Shown piece by piece: positions 15,891 through 24,283 of a DNA stretch of 64,000 nucleotides. Below the pieces are notes generated by a model. It was not told where the DNA came from, did not search any database, and saw nothing but the letters and a program-made list of their open reading frames with translations. Source of the DNA: an uncultured Clostridia bacterium (GTDB taxonomy: Bacteria > Bacillota > Clostridia > Oscillospirales > Acutalibacteraceae). Positions within the stretch are counted from its first letter, which is position 1, and every line of letters begins with the position of its first letter. The translations under genes and the position numbers were made by a program. The DNA lies in the NCBI GenBank assembly GCA_937907605.1, contig CALCYI010000073.1, positions 6,166-70,165 of the forward strand. Reading direction: 5' to 3'.

Positions 15891-16679
15891 ATGAAAAAGA
15901 TAGGATTTAATATTAATCCAGAAACCACTGAAATTGCTACAGTTAAAACATATACCCAGGTTATTGAAGAACCCAAGCTCTCTGTAGTTACTGTTCGTTT
16001 TGAGGACGGCAGAGAATATCCGTATCTTAATGATAAGTTTAACCTAAACATTGGTGATAAAGTATTTGTTGACGGAAAACTGAAAGGCAGGCTCGGCATT
16101 GTTATTGCAGTTACCACAAAGTTTAAAGTAAGTCTTATATACTACAAATATGTGATAGCGAAAGCTGATTTCAATTTTCACGGTTCATTTAAGCCGGTTG
16201 CAAACTTTGTAGTATCAAGAGACAACGAAATCATTCCGTTTGAGCAATTGGAGACGTGGATACCTCCCATTGATCCAGATGAGGAAGAGGAGAAGTTTGT
16301 CTGTGGAGATGGATATGTAATCAACCTTGAAGATATTGAGTCCGCCGAGGGCTTTAATTATGATATTGCAGACAATGCGGTTGAGCTTCTTACGGAAGGC
16401 TGTATAAAGTTTATATCCGTTGTCAATGGCGTAGGTCGTGCTTTAATAAAAAATAGGCGCGTTAATATTGTTGACTTCAAACTCGAAGGCAACAATATGA
16501 CTGATATATACTGTGGTTGTATCTCACCTGACCTTTGCAAGCATATTCTTGCAGTAGCAATAGGAACAAAAAAGATTATTGATACTCTAAAAATCGGCGA
16601 GAAGGAAAGCTTTACTGCAATTGAAACAAACCTCTTTTCCACTGCAACAAATAATACCGAAACTATTATTGTTGTATAA
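15891..16679 (+). CDS. SWIM zinc-finger protein of unknown function
   Basis: 262 residues. Near the C-terminus C208-G-C210 and C216-K-H218, inside DIYCGCISPDLCKHILAVAI, form a CxC...CxH SWIM-type zinc finger, a fold linked to DNA or protein binding. The N-terminal part (residues about 30-115) is rich in beta strands with a phrase like NLNIGDKVFVDGKLKGRLG, reminiscent of a small beta-barrel. Start at ATG 15891: GGAGGTG lies seven bases upstream, while an earlier in-frame ATG lacks a site. It stands alone between the HipA remnant and the metabolic operon. The role is unknown. Confidence 0.7.
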   Translation: MKKIGFNINPETTEIATVKTYTQVIEEPKLSVVTVRFEDGREYPYLNDKFNLNIGDKVFVDGKLKGRLGIVIAVTTKFKVSLIYYKYVIAKADFNFHGSFKPVANFVVSRDNEIIPFEQLETWIPPIDPDEEEEKFVCGDGYVINLEDIESAEGFNYDIADNAVELLTEGCIKFISVVNGVGRALIKNRRVNIVDFKLEGNNMTDIYCGCISPDLCKHILAVAIGTKKIIDTLKIGEKESFTAIETNLFSTATNNTETIIVV

Positions 16680-16743
16680 AGGTGATGATAAGTTTATATT
16701 GAAAGCAATATTTTGGGTAATGTATCCACCGAGTCAAGCTGCG

Positions 16744-16775
16744 CAGCTATGAGGAGGCAAGCCTCCTCATAGCTG
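16744..16775. repeat. Perfect 15-bp inverted repeat
   Basis: CAGCTATGAGGAGGC, loop AA, then the exact reverse complement. No T-run follows on either side, so it is not a standard terminator. It lies 65 bases after the SWIM gene. Confidence 0.7.
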
Positions 16776-16809
16776 AATACATCCATTTCTACAACAATTA
16801 CAGAATTCA

Positions 16810-16851
16810 AACAAAAACAAAACTGACACCCTTGGAACAAAGATGTCAGTT
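16810..16851 (-). terminator. Terminator of the coo-like operon
   Basis: On the minus strand, stem AACTGACA/TGTCAGTT is followed by a T-rich tail (TTGTTTTTGTTT), about 90 bases after the end of the acetyl-CoA-synthase-like gene. Confidence 0.65.
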
Positions 16852-16939
16852 CGTTGCTTAAATCTTAATATTCTACTTCAAGTAGGTTCTTTTGTGCTGT
16901 CTGTACAATATGGGGCAGTTCATTACAGCAGGCTGTTTC

Positions 16940-17653
16940 TTATTTATCGGGGAAGTCTTTATCGTGCAAGGCTTCAACCTCTTCGCAAACATCCTTAAGG
17001 CTACAAGAATGGCAGTCCATTTTTACATTCTTCATAAGGTGGTCAAGCGCCTTGGTGATTTTTTCCGATTTTTCCATTATTTCGCCTAATCTATCGTATG
17101 GAAAATCTGGCGCGGTAACGAAAAGCAGCCGTACCGCCCTCACCTGCTTTTGCTCCTTATATTTTTCAATAAAGAGCCGTCCGACCTTGGAAAAGTCAAG
17201 TCCCTTTTTAAGTCCGCTCTTACTGATACGCGCAACCTCACGGTGCGTAAAGGCGGAAATACGCATCATATAACCCTCGGGGTTAAGGTGGTATCTTGTA
17301 TATTCAATCTTTCTTATTGCCTGGTACAGCGCGTCACCGCTCCCCATTTCATTCTCATCGACACGAAGCATCGCGATTCTCGCGAAGGGTGAATCCTCCG
17401 TCAAGTCGGGCAGATCGTCGCCGATCAGAAGCACCTCGTCGCAGGGAACGAGCTCCTCGCTGTCCGTTAGGGCGATACTGCTAAGCGCAGGGAGCGTTCC
17501 TCCGCCGAGCTCAAACGCAGTATCATTTTGAAAAATAATCTGGTTTTTACCAACGTCCTGCCATACGGGAGAATCCGTAATATTCAGCCTCTTGACAGGG
17601 TATTTAAGAAGCAGCTCCGCTACGCCCGTTAAGCATTCGTCATACAGCTTCAT
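16940..17653 (-). CDS. Acetyl-CoA synthase (CdhC/AcsB)-like short protein
   Basis: 237 residues. The region KIEYTRYHLNPEGYMMRISA through ISKSGLKKGLDFSKVGRLFI resembles the stretch before the A-cluster in the beta subunit of CO dehydrogenase/acetyl-CoA synthase (CdhC/AcsB), where RISKKAFDKGF-like text occurs. The C-terminus has MDCHSCSLKDVC, a CxxC-x5-C triplet that recalls the first half of an A-cluster ligand set, but the protein stops soon after, so a full A-cluster cannot be built from it alone. It overlaps the activase gene by four bases (ATGA) and ends a five-gene operon with CooC and CooT. A nickel or iron-sulfur carrier role is inference. Confidence 0.6.
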   Translation of the reverse strand: MKLYDECLTGVAELLLKYPVKRLNITDSPVWQDVGKNQIIFQNDTAFELGGGTLPALSSIALTDSEELVPCDEVLLIGDDLPDLTEDSPFARIAMLRVDENEMGSGDALYQAIRKIEYTRYHLNPEGYMMRISAFTHREVARISKSGLKKGLDFSKVGRLFIEKYKEQKQVRAVRLLFVTAPDFPYDRLGEIMEKSEKITKALDHLMKNVKMDCHSCSLKDVCEEVEALHDKDFPDK

Positions 17654-18447
17654 GATGCCGCAAGTCCCTTTTGTCTTGCGTATTCTGCCGCGCCGAGCGC
17701 TCCCATAAGCTGTGGGTCAACAGCAAGGTCAACCACCTTGATTTTAAGCACCTTTTCGATAGCCTGCTTTAAGCCGTCGTTCTTCGCGCAGCCACCCGTA
17801 AGCGTAATGCTGTCCGTTGCGCCAGCCTTCTTCGCCATTACGAAGCAGCGCTTTGCTACTGAAAGCTGTATACCTGCGGCAATTTCGTCCATTGGCTTAC
17901 CCTCGCCTACGAGAGATATAACCTCGCTCTCTGCGAATACGGTACACTGCGCCGTAATCGGAATAGTATTCTTTGCGCTCAGCGACAGCCTTGAAAACTC
18001 GGGAAGCGTCATCTCAAACGCACTTGCCATAGCTTCATAAAACCTTCCCGTGCCTGCTGCGCACTTATCGTTCATCGCAAAGTTCTTAACCGTTCCGTCG
18101 GTGTCAATCGCAATACCCTTTACGTCCTGACCGCCGATGTCAATAATAGCCTTAACACTCGGATTAGTTACATGTACGCCCATTGCATGACAGGAAATCT
18201 CGCTTATATTCTCATCGGCAAACGGCACCTTGTTTCTTCCGTAGCCCGTACCGATAAGATACTCTAAATCCTTCGCGCTGCTGAGCTCGGGCACCTTCGC
18301 AACAGCGTCGTTCATCGCAATCTCAGCCGACTGAACGGGATTAATCTTACTCCTATTAGTAACGTCGGCAACCATTTTTCCGTTTTCATCCAATATTACT
18401 ACCTTAGTATAGGTTGAGCCTACGTCACATCCTCCGAAATACTTCAT
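17650..18447 (-). CDS. BadF/HgdC-type ATPase activase
   Basis: 265 residues of the ASKHA-fold BadF/BadG/BcrA/BcrD family. These homodimeric iron-sulfur ATPases use ATP to drive electrons into a partner enzyme. Seen: the phosphate-binding loop GGCDVGSTYTKVV (residues about 4-16), the second motif DIGGQDVKGI, and the two Cys that bridge a 4Fe-4S cluster across the dimer, NDKCAAGTGRF and AQCTVFAESEV. The usual partner, a 2-hydroxyacyl-CoA dehydratase (HgdA/B), is not beside it. It sits instead between CooC and an ACS-like protein, so a reductive activator of a corrinoid or nickel protein is plausible. ATG 18447 has GGAGG seven bases upstream. Confidence 0.88.
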   Translation of the reverse strand: MKYFGGCDVGSTYTKVVILDENGKMVADVTNRSKINPVQSAEIAMNDAVAKVPELSSAKDLEYLIGTGYGRNKVPFADENISEISCHAMGVHVTNPSVKAIIDIGGQDVKGIAIDTDGTVKNFAMNDKCAAGTGRFYEAMASAFEMTLPEFSRLSLSAKNTIPITAQCTVFAESEVISLVGEGKPMDEIAAGIQLSVAKRCFVMAKKAGATDSITLTGGCAKNDGLKQAIEKVLKIKVVDLAVDPQLMGALGAAEYARQKGLAAS

Positions 18448-18537
18448 CTTTTTTCCTCCGTAAATTACCAAGATTTTTTGTCATCACTAAGACATTCAGA
18501 ATAATAAAAGGGGCTTCAATCCATTATAAATCGCTCC

Positions 18538-19305
18538 TCACTTTATTCCTATTTCATCAAGGGCTTTCTGAGCACCTTGTAAAACGACCGAATTTTCGGA
18601 TAAATCAAATACGCTCATACCGTTCATATCGTTGAGCACCATTTCCCTATCATCGGGGATACAGGAAAGCAGCTTCAAACCTCCCGTATCAAGCGCATTC
18701 ACCATTGACATATCGGGCATACGGTTAACTATCAGCCCCGCTTTATCGAACATAACGAGCTCGTCAGCCACCTTATATATCGTCTGTACTACCTGAAGTC
18801 CCTTACGGCTTGCGTCGGAAACTAAAATAAGATGGGTAACCTTTTCCATTACTCTACGGTTAACCTGCTCGATACCTGCTTCACCGTCGATAACAACGTA
18901 ATCGAAGCTGTCGGCAATCATTGCGACAATTTCTTTTAGGTAAGCGTTAACCTTGCAGTAGCAGCCCGCGCTTTCGGGACGTCCGATAGCAAGGAAGGAC
19001 ACGTTATCCGTCTCCACGAGCGCGTCAAACATCTGATATTTCGCTTCGCCGAGCAGCTCGATAGCCGCATTTGTACTGCCCTCCTCAACGGTATGAACGA
19101 AGGACTTTCTTATATCGTCCACCGTGAGCGAAACCTCCACGCCGAGAGCCGTAGCAAGTCCTACCGCCGGGTCCGCGTCAATAGCGAGTATTTTTTTATC
19201 GGGGTGCGCCTCTGCCAGCAGTCTCACAATCAAGGCGGAAAGCGAGGTTTTCCCAACGCCCCCCTTGCCGACGAGGGCAATAATCGTTGTTTTCTTTTCT
19301 TCCAT
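18538..19305 (-). CDS. cooC: CooC-type nickel-insertion ATPase
   Basis: 255 residues. A deviant Walker A (VGKGGVGKTSLSAL, residues about 12-25) places it in the MinD/SIMIBI group. GRPESAGCYCKVN contains the CxC nickel-binding motif typical of CooC, and DGEAGIEQVNRRV is the matching switch region. CooC proteins load nickel into CO dehydrogenase or acetyl-CoA synthase as ATP-dependent dimers. The gene follows cooT by 4 bases. No cooS (CO dehydrogenase) is visible in the window, which makes the client protein an open question; the ACS-like protein two genes on is the obvious candidate. Confidence 0.9.
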   Translation of the reverse strand: MEEKKTTIIALVGKGGVGKTSLSALIVRLLAEAHPDKKILAIDADPAVGLATALGVEVSLTVDDIRKSFVHTVEEGSTNAAIELLGEAKYQMFDALVETDNVSFLAIGRPESAGCYCKVNAYLKEIVAMIADSFDYVVIDGEAGIEQVNRRVMEKVTHLILVSDASRKGLQVVQTIYKVADELVMFDKAGLIVNRMPDMSMVNALDTGGLKLLSCIPDDREMVLNDMNGMSVFDLSENSVVLQGAQKALDEIGIK

Positions 19306-19309
19306 ATTC

Positions 19310-19498
19310 TCACACCGTTTTTATAATTACGTAACCGTCGGTCAGGCTTGCCCTGAGCAGTGTGCCGTCAACGGTATATCGGCGTCCCATTAAATCGGTT
19401 AATATAACCTGTTTTTCCGCGCACTCAACTACCATTACATTATTCATAATTGCGTTTGCTTCGGATATTTCATTCTTATATGCCGTGGATAAACACAT
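19310..19498 (-). CDS. cooT: CooT-family nickel-binding protein
   Basis: 62 residues starting MCLSTAYK. CooT proteins are small beta-barrel dimers that bind nickel through the Cys directly after the initiator Met, and this Cys2 is present. The rest (VVECAEKQVILTDLMGRRYT and GYVIIKTV) fits the short beta-rich family. It lies between the His-rich protein (8-base gap) and cooC (4-base gap). Its presence next to a CooC with the CxC motif is strong support for a nickel-trafficking operon. Confidence 0.8.
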   Translation of the reverse strand: MCLSTAYKNEISEANAIMNNVMVVECAEKQVILTDLMGRRYTVDGTLLRASLTDGYVIIKTV

Positions 19499-19506
19499 AG
19501 CTCCCC

Positions 19507-19737
19507 CTATTTTATCAGCCTCAGGGCTTCTTCTAAATGCTGATTGCCCTTTTTATATTCCTCAACAGCCCGTATCAGACTTGCACAGGCTTCTTCATTT
19601 TCAGCGTAGATATACTCCTCAAGCTGTAGCAGCTCCTCGGTATGAGAAGCATTGTGCTTCACCATATATTCAAGAAGCGCAAGCATTTCTTCCCTGTCCG
19701 TGATTTTGTTTTCGTGCGTATGATGATGTTCGTTCAT
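19507..19737 (-). CDS. His-rich small protein, putative metal carrier
   Basis: 76 residues from the ATG at 19737, chosen because the N-terminus MNEHHHTHENK follows AGGAACACAGG, whereas the longer frame has no site. After the His cluster come two to three amphipathic helices with further His (LLEYMVKHNASHTEELLQLE). The His-rich tail and first position in the cooT-cooC operon suggest nickel storage or delivery, comparable in idea to CooJ, though I do not claim homology. A stand-alone function is unknown. Confidence 0.65.
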   Translation of the reverse strand: MNEHHHTHENKITDREEMLALLEYMVKHNASHTEELLQLEEYIYAENEEACASLIRAVEEYKKGNQHLEEALRLIK

Positions 19738-19831
19738 CCTGTGTTCCTCATAGATAATAATTATTATGTTTATTGTATCATCTTTCGACAATATATTCAA
19801 TATAATAAAAAATTTTATCTTATAATATATA

Positions 19832-19857
19832 AAAAGGCCGGCGGGATACCGCCGGCA
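19832..19857 (-). terminator. Rho-independent terminator
   Basis: Minus-strand stem GCCGGCGG/CCGCCGGC followed by CTTTTTAT. It ends the transcript of the lipoprotein gene at 19868. Confidence 0.85.
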
Positions 19858-19867
19858 TATTTTCGTT

Positions 19868-20290
19868 TTATTCAGCTTCTTTTTCGGTTATTTTTACATT
19901 TAGCGACTCATCAACCGTTATCGTATAGTAGTAATCCTCGGGCTGAATAATCGGAGAGCGGGCTTCGATTTTCAAGGAGGTTGTACCGCTCTTAAGTCCC
20001 GTAAAGGTGAATATTACATTATATGCGGCGCCGTCAATCACCTCGTGCTTCTGTTTTCCGTAATCGCGCTTTGAGGTATAGCTCACTATGCCCTCGTCCT
20101 CTAATATAGCGGTATATGCATACCCTCCGCCGTCAAAGGAATTGAAGGACAGAACAGGATGCTTTTCAAGGTCAACATTGTCAGTTCCATTTTGCGAAGA
20201 GCAGCCGAAAAAGCTAAACATAATTATCACCCCAAGCATTAGCGCTGACACAAAGCCGGCAGCTTTTTTCTTACTTAATAATTTCATCAT
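19868..20290 (-). CDS. Small lipoprotein with Ig-like domain
   Basis: 140 residues. Signal peptide with lipobox MFSFFGC; the mature part is a beta-rich domain. The segment VIFTFTGLKSGTTSLKIEAR, then YYTITVDES, resembles the chagasin/I42 and related Ig-like folds, but the full inhibitor motif is not present, so no inhibitor function is claimed. The ATG at 20290 has AAGGA six bases upstream and overlaps the end of the HAD gene. It is the last gene of the nucleoside salvage cluster. Confidence 0.7.
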   Translation of the reverse strand: MMKLLSKKKAAGFVSALMLGVIIMFSFFGCSSQNGTDNVDLEKHPVLSFNSFDGGGYAYTAILEDEGIVSYTSKRDYGKQKHEVIDGAAYNVIFTFTGLKSGTTSLKIEARSPIIQPEDYYYTITVDESLNVKITEKEAE

Positions 20291-21005
20291 TATCAATCCT
20301 TCTGAGCACCTCGCCGAGCTCAGCGATACTGTGCGCTTGATAATCGGGCTGATTTTTCCACGCTCTCGGGTTACTGCCCGAATACGAGACGGCTACGGAA
20401 AAAATACGGATTTTCGCATTGTATTTTTCCGCATAGTAACGGCGGATATTCCTTACAAAAAGGACGTCCTCCTCATGATCGCCGATATATACTATGGTAT
20501 CCTCAAACGGCTTGATACCGAGCATTTCGGCGCATTTAAGAAACGGCACGGGAGAGGGCTTCGGCGAGAACTGTGGCACGTCGGTATAGCCGCAGACATA
20601 CCCCGCGCAGCCGTCGAGTCCGTTCAAACTGAACGCCTTTAGTATCTCCTCGCCGCTGTTCTGGGATACAATCCCCTGCTTTCTATCCTTATACCTTTTA
20701 AGCAGTTCGCCCACGCCGTCATAAAGCGGAGCAATAAGCGTGCTCTCGCGCTGGCAGGGCTCCCAGAGGCGCCCCGCAAGCTCGGTTTCCTCAGATGTCA
20801 TACCGTAACATTCGGTATACAGCCTGCGCCAGTCCTCATATGCCGTAACGGCTTTGAAAAACGTATCCACCGACTCAAGCGCGGCGGGTAGCTCCTTATG
20901 CAGCCTCGGTACGCCCTTTTTAAGCACGTCGAGGGTTACGGAATAGTTTTTTTCATAGGAGTCGGCAAGCGTGCCGTCATAGTCCCACAAAACAGCGTCA
21001 AGCAT
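20271..21005 (-). CDS. HAD-family hydrolase
   Basis: 244 residues of the haloacid dehalogenase superfamily. The nucleophile motif LWDYDGTLADS is at the N-terminus, the second motif Ser/Thr is in GIVSQNSGEE and the acidic motif is YIGDHEEDVLFVRN. The start at 21005 puts the DxDGT motif at residues 8-12 as usual; longer frames run into tdk. The cap domain between residues about 15 and 100 is helical, as in C1-cap phosphatases. It overlaps tdk by 8 bases, which suggests dephosphorylation of a nucleotide or sugar phosphate, but the substrate cannot be read from the sequence. Confidence 0.85.
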   Translation of the reverse strand: MLDAVLWDYDGTLADSYEKNYSVTLDVLKKGVPRLHKELPAALESVDTFFKAVTAYEDWRRLYTECYGMTSEETELAGRLWEPCQRESTLIAPLYDGVGELLKRYKDRKQGIVSQNSGEEILKAFSLNGLDGCAGYVCGYTDVPQFSPKPSPVPFLKCAEMLGIKPFEDTIVYIGDHEEDVLFVRNIRRYYAEKYNAKIRIFSVAVSYSGSNPRAWKNQPDYQAHSIAELGEVLRRIDNDEIIK

Positions 21006-21579
21006 TATTCTGTCTCCGAATCCTCTCAGCCCAGCATTTATGGCAAAGGGCGACGTAGCTTTCGTTACCGCCGAGGAACACCTGCTCGCCATGGGTAATA
21101 ATTTTACCGTCGGCGTCGATACGGGCGTTTACAATCGCCTTTGAACCGCAGGAGCATATCGTCTTAATCTCCGTAATGGAATCCGCAACCTCAAAGAGCC
21201 TTGCGCTGCCAGGGAAAAGATGAGTAAGAAAGTCAGTACGAAGCCCGAAGCAGAGCACGGGAATATCCTGAAAATTCACTATTTCCCTGAGCTGGTCGAT
21301 ATGCTCAGCCGTGAAGAACTGGCACTCGTCGGAAATGATAACGTCAATCCCCTCCTGCTCCTTTAGGAGCTCGCATATATCGTCCTCGGGCGAAATTACG
21401 TAAGCATCAGCCTCAAGCCCTATGCGCGAGCGGATATGCGTTTTGCCGTCGCGGTCGTCGGTGGAGGGCTTAATCAGCCACACCTTCATTCCGCGCTCCT
21501 CATAATTGAATTTTGTAATAAGGGCGTTAGCGGTTTTTGAGCTGCCCATCGCACCGTATTTGAAATACAGCTTTGCCAT
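20998..21579 (-). CDS. tdk: Thymidine kinase
   Basis: 193 residues, the normal length for type II thymidine kinase, which phosphorylates thymidine with ATP. P-loop YGAMGSSKT (residues 8-16), Walker B/catalytic DECQFF, and the zinc-binding pairs CSC and CHKC in the C-terminal lasso region are all visible. It follows udk directly (1-base overlap) in the nucleoside uptake and salvage locus, so imported thymidine can be trapped immediately. Confidence 0.95.
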   Translation of the reverse strand: MAKLYFKYGAMGSSKTANALITKFNYEERGMKVWLIKPSTDDRDGKTHIRSRIGLEADAYVISPEDDICELLKEQEGIDVIISDECQFFTAEHIDQLREIVNFQDIPVLCFGLRTDFLTHLFPGSARLFEVADSITEIKTICSCGSKAIVNARIDADGKIITHGEQVFLGGNESYVALCHKCWAERIRRQNNA

Positions 21580-22205
21580 TACTGTTCAACTCCGTTGATG
21601 AAATTAGCGATTTTATGATAAAGCAAATCGAGCGCTACCGTATTTTCGCCGCCGTGAAGAATAACAATATCCGCGTTCTTCTTCGACGGCTCTACGTACA
21701 TCTCATGCATCGGCTTAACCGTGGTGATATACTGATTCACAATGCTGTCAAACGACCTTGCCCTTTGCTGCATATCGCGCTTGATTCTGCGGATTATGCG
21801 TATATCCGCGTCGGAGTCAACGTACACCTTTATATCAAACAAATCGCAGAGCTGTTTCTCCTCAAGCACGAGTATTCCCTCGACCACTATTACCTTAGTA
21901 GGCAGGATTTCCTGCGTTTCGGGGCGGCGGTTATGAATAGAAAAATCGTAAACGGGCGCGACCGCTTTTTTGCCCTGCTTGAGCAGGGCAATGTCGCGGA
22001 TAAGAATGTCCGTATCATATGCAAACGGCGCGTCGTAATTAAGCTTTGCGCGCTCGTCGTACGTCATATCGTCGTGCGCCTTATAGTAATAATCGTGGAG
22101 TACTACGGTTACGTCGTCGCCGAAGCGGTTTTTAATATTTTCGGTAAGCGTGGATTTGCCGCTGCCGCTGCCGCCGGCAATTCCGATAACAAGATTTTTC
22201 TCCAT
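21579..22205 (-). CDS. udk: Uridine/cytidine kinase
   Basis: 208 residues, the normal length of uridine kinase, which makes UMP or CMP from the nucleoside. P-loop GIAGGSGSGKSTL (residues 8-20), the substrate loop HDYYYKAHDDMTYDERAKLN, and YDFSIHNR are conserved. It overlaps tdk by one base and lies 9 bases after the permease gene, so kinase and transporter are co-expressed. Confidence 0.95.
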   Translation of the reverse strand: MEKNLVIGIAGGSGSGKSTLTENIKNRFGDDVTVVLHDYYYKAHDDMTYDERAKLNYDAPFAYDTDILIRDIALLKQGKKAVAPVYDFSIHNRRPETQEILPTKVIVVEGILVLEEKQLCDLFDIKVYVDSDADIRIIRRIKRDMQQRARSFDSIVNQYITTVKPMHEMYVEPSKKNADIVILHGGENTVALDLLYHKIANFINGVEQ

Positions 22206-22214
22206 AGCAGCCTC

Positions 22215-23156
22215 TTATCTCATTGATTTATCGTACGGAATACCCTCAGCCTTAGGCGCTCTTGACTTCTTGGAGGTGAAGGCAAGCACCAGAAGCGAGA
22301 TAATGTACGGCATCATATTGTATACGGCGCTCGGAATATTGAGCGACAGAAGCCAGCCGAAGCCGAAGTATACGTTCGAAAGCGCGCGGAAAAAGCCGAA
22401 GAGCAGCGCGGCAAGCGCAATTCTCGTGGGCTTCCACTGGCCGAAAATCATTACGGCAAGTGAAAGGAAGCCGAAGCCTGCTACGCCGTTTTCAAATTTC
22501 CATTCGGATACGCCCGCTAAGATATAGCATATACCGCCGAGACCGCCGAGCACGCCCGAAATCATTACGCCCGCCCAGCGCATTTTATATACGCTGATAC
22601 CGACTGAGTTAGCGGCTTGCGGATGCTCGCCGCACGCCATCATACGAAGTCCGAACTTCGTCTTATAAAGCACGAACCACGCGATAACGAGTATCACTAT
22701 CGTAATAAGCATAAACCAGTTGAACTCAAAGCCGTGAATTTTTACGATAAACGCTTTTTTTGGCTCAACGTAGTTAATCGTTGAGGATACGTCGTCGGGA
22801 TTCTTTGCGGTATTAATCGCCTTAACGATAACCGTCGCCGCCGCAGTACCGAGCATATTGAGCGCGGTACCTACAATCGTCTGGTCAGCCTTAAGGTTAA
22901 TACACGCCACCGCGAGCAGCGTTGAATAAACGAGACCGAACAGTATTGCGCCGAGCAGAGTTAAAAGCACGATTACAAAGGCGGGAAGTCCGCTCGGAAG
23001 ATACATCATAGTCAGCGCGCCGCCGAGCGCACCGATAACCATAATACCCTCAAGACCGAGGTTGATAACGCCCGAATGCTCAGAATAGCAGCCGCCGAGC
23101 GCAACGAGGGTGAGAACCGAGGCAAATATCAAGGTATACTGTAATGCTAAAATCAT
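22215..23156 (-). CDS. Nucleoside ABC transporter permease (NupQ-like)
   Basis: 313 residues with about eight to nine hydrophobic helices, of the BPD_transp_2 family. SEHSGVINLGLEGIMVIGAL near the N-terminus and GLRMMACGEHPQAANSVGIS (the loop that contacts the ATPase) are the typical NupQ/YufQ phrases. It forms the membrane channel with the neighbouring permease for import of nucleosides. Start overlaps the end of the other permease by 4 bases. Confidence 0.92.
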   Translation of the reverse strand: MILALQYTLIFASVLTLVALGGCYSEHSGVINLGLEGIMVIGALGGALTMMYLPSGLPAFVIVLLTLLGAILFGLVYSTLLAVACINLKADQTIVGTALNMLGTAAATVIVKAINTAKNPDDVSSTINYVEPKKAFIVKIHGFEFNWFMLITIVILVIAWFVLYKTKFGLRMMACGEHPQAANSVGISVYKMRWAGVMISGVLGGLGGICYILAGVSEWKFENGVAGFGFLSLAVMIFGQWKPTRIALAALLFGFFRALSNVYFGFGWLLSLNIPSAVYNMMPYIISLLVLAFTSKKSRAPKAEGIPYDKSMR

Positions 23157-24283
23157 TTGTCCTCACCGCCTTTCTTCACAACAACCTTGTCCCTGACGTC
23201 CGTTCTGTCGTTCTTCGCAAGGCGGAGGTTAATCGCATACTTAATAAAGAATACGAAGCCGCAGAGATAAATAATAAGCGAGGCAATCAGATCGGAAATC
23301 TGAGAGCAGTACATAGTCTTATCAACGTATGCGCCGCCCGAGGTGATATGCTGAATGAAATATGAAGCGAAGATACTGCCTATCGGGTCAAGTCCGCCGA
23401 GGAAGGCTGCGGCTATGCCGTTAAAGCCCATACCGGGAACGGAGGAAATTGTTACCTGCCACTGCTCATAATCCGTGAGATAGAGCAGCGCTCCGCCCAT
23501 ACCTGCGAGCGCGCCGCCTATGGTAAGGGTGAGGATAATATTCCTTTTTTCAGCCATGCCGCAGTACTTAGCTGCATTCTTATTAAAACCCGTTGCTTTA
23601 AGCTCGTAGCCGAGCTTCGTCTTATCAAGCAGAACTTTAATAATAATAACTACAATTATTGAAAGCGGGATACCGATTGATACGTACGGGTTGCCCGCGA
23701 ACACCTTGTCCAGTCCGACTGCGGGAAGGATAGCCTTCGGGTTGGCGGAGGAAAGGTGGAGAGTATAAGGGCTCGTGGTTTCCTTTACCTTAGCGAGAAT
23801 CATATTCGTAAGGTAAAGCCCTATCCAGTTGAGCATAATTCCCGAGATAACCTCGTTAACGTTGAAATACGCCTTTAAAAGACCTACTATCGTGCCGAGA
23901 AGCGCGGCTGCAACGATTGCAAAGAGCAGACAGAGCGGCCAGCTCCAGCCCCATGCAAGCGCGGCGTAAAGGCTTGCGCAGGCGCCCGCAACGTACTGAC
24001 CCGCAACGCCGATATTAAAGAGTCCTACCTTATAGCAGAACAGCACGGACAGCGAGCACATCAAAAGCGGCGCGGTTTTAACGATAGTATTGCCTAAGTT
24101 TTTAATCTGGAGCGTTGACTTTGAATAATTCATAAAATTCTTCATTACGTCAATAATCGCCTGAAAGGCGCCGCTCGGATTAATGAAAAGTAAAACTATG
24201 TAGCCGATGAAAAGTCCGAGTACAATACACAGAAGCGACGCAAAAAGCGACTGCACGGCGTCATTTTTTAATAATTTTTTCAT
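23153..24283 (-). CDS. Nucleoside ABC transporter permease (NupP-like)
   Basis: 376 residues, eight to ten membrane helices, BPD_transp_2 family, the larger partner permease (NupP/YufP). The phrase GLFNIGVAGQYVAGACASLY and the cytoplasmic loop GYELKATGFNKNAAKYCGM are typical. It overlaps the ATPase gene by 4 bases upstream and the second permease by 4 bases downstream, so the subunits are made in coupled translation. Confidence 0.92.
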   Translation of the reverse strand: MKKLLKNDAVQSLFASLLCIVLGLFIGYIVLLFINPSGAFQAIIDVMKNFMNYSKSTLQIKNLGNTIVKTAPLLMCSLSVLFCYKVGLFNIGVAGQYVAGACASLYAALAWGWSWPLCLLFAIVAAALLGTIVGLLKAYFNVNEVISGIMLNWIGLYLTNMILAKVKETTSPYTLHLSSANPKAILPAVGLDKVFAGNPYVSIGIPLSIIVVIIIKVLLDKTKLGYELKATGFNKNAAKYCGMAEKRNIILTLTIGGALAGMGGALLYLTDYEQWQVTISSVPGMGFNGIAAAFLGGLDPIGSIFASYFIQHITSGGAYVDKTMYCSQISDLIASLIIYLCGFVFFIKYAINLRLAKNDRTDVRDKVVVKKGGEDK

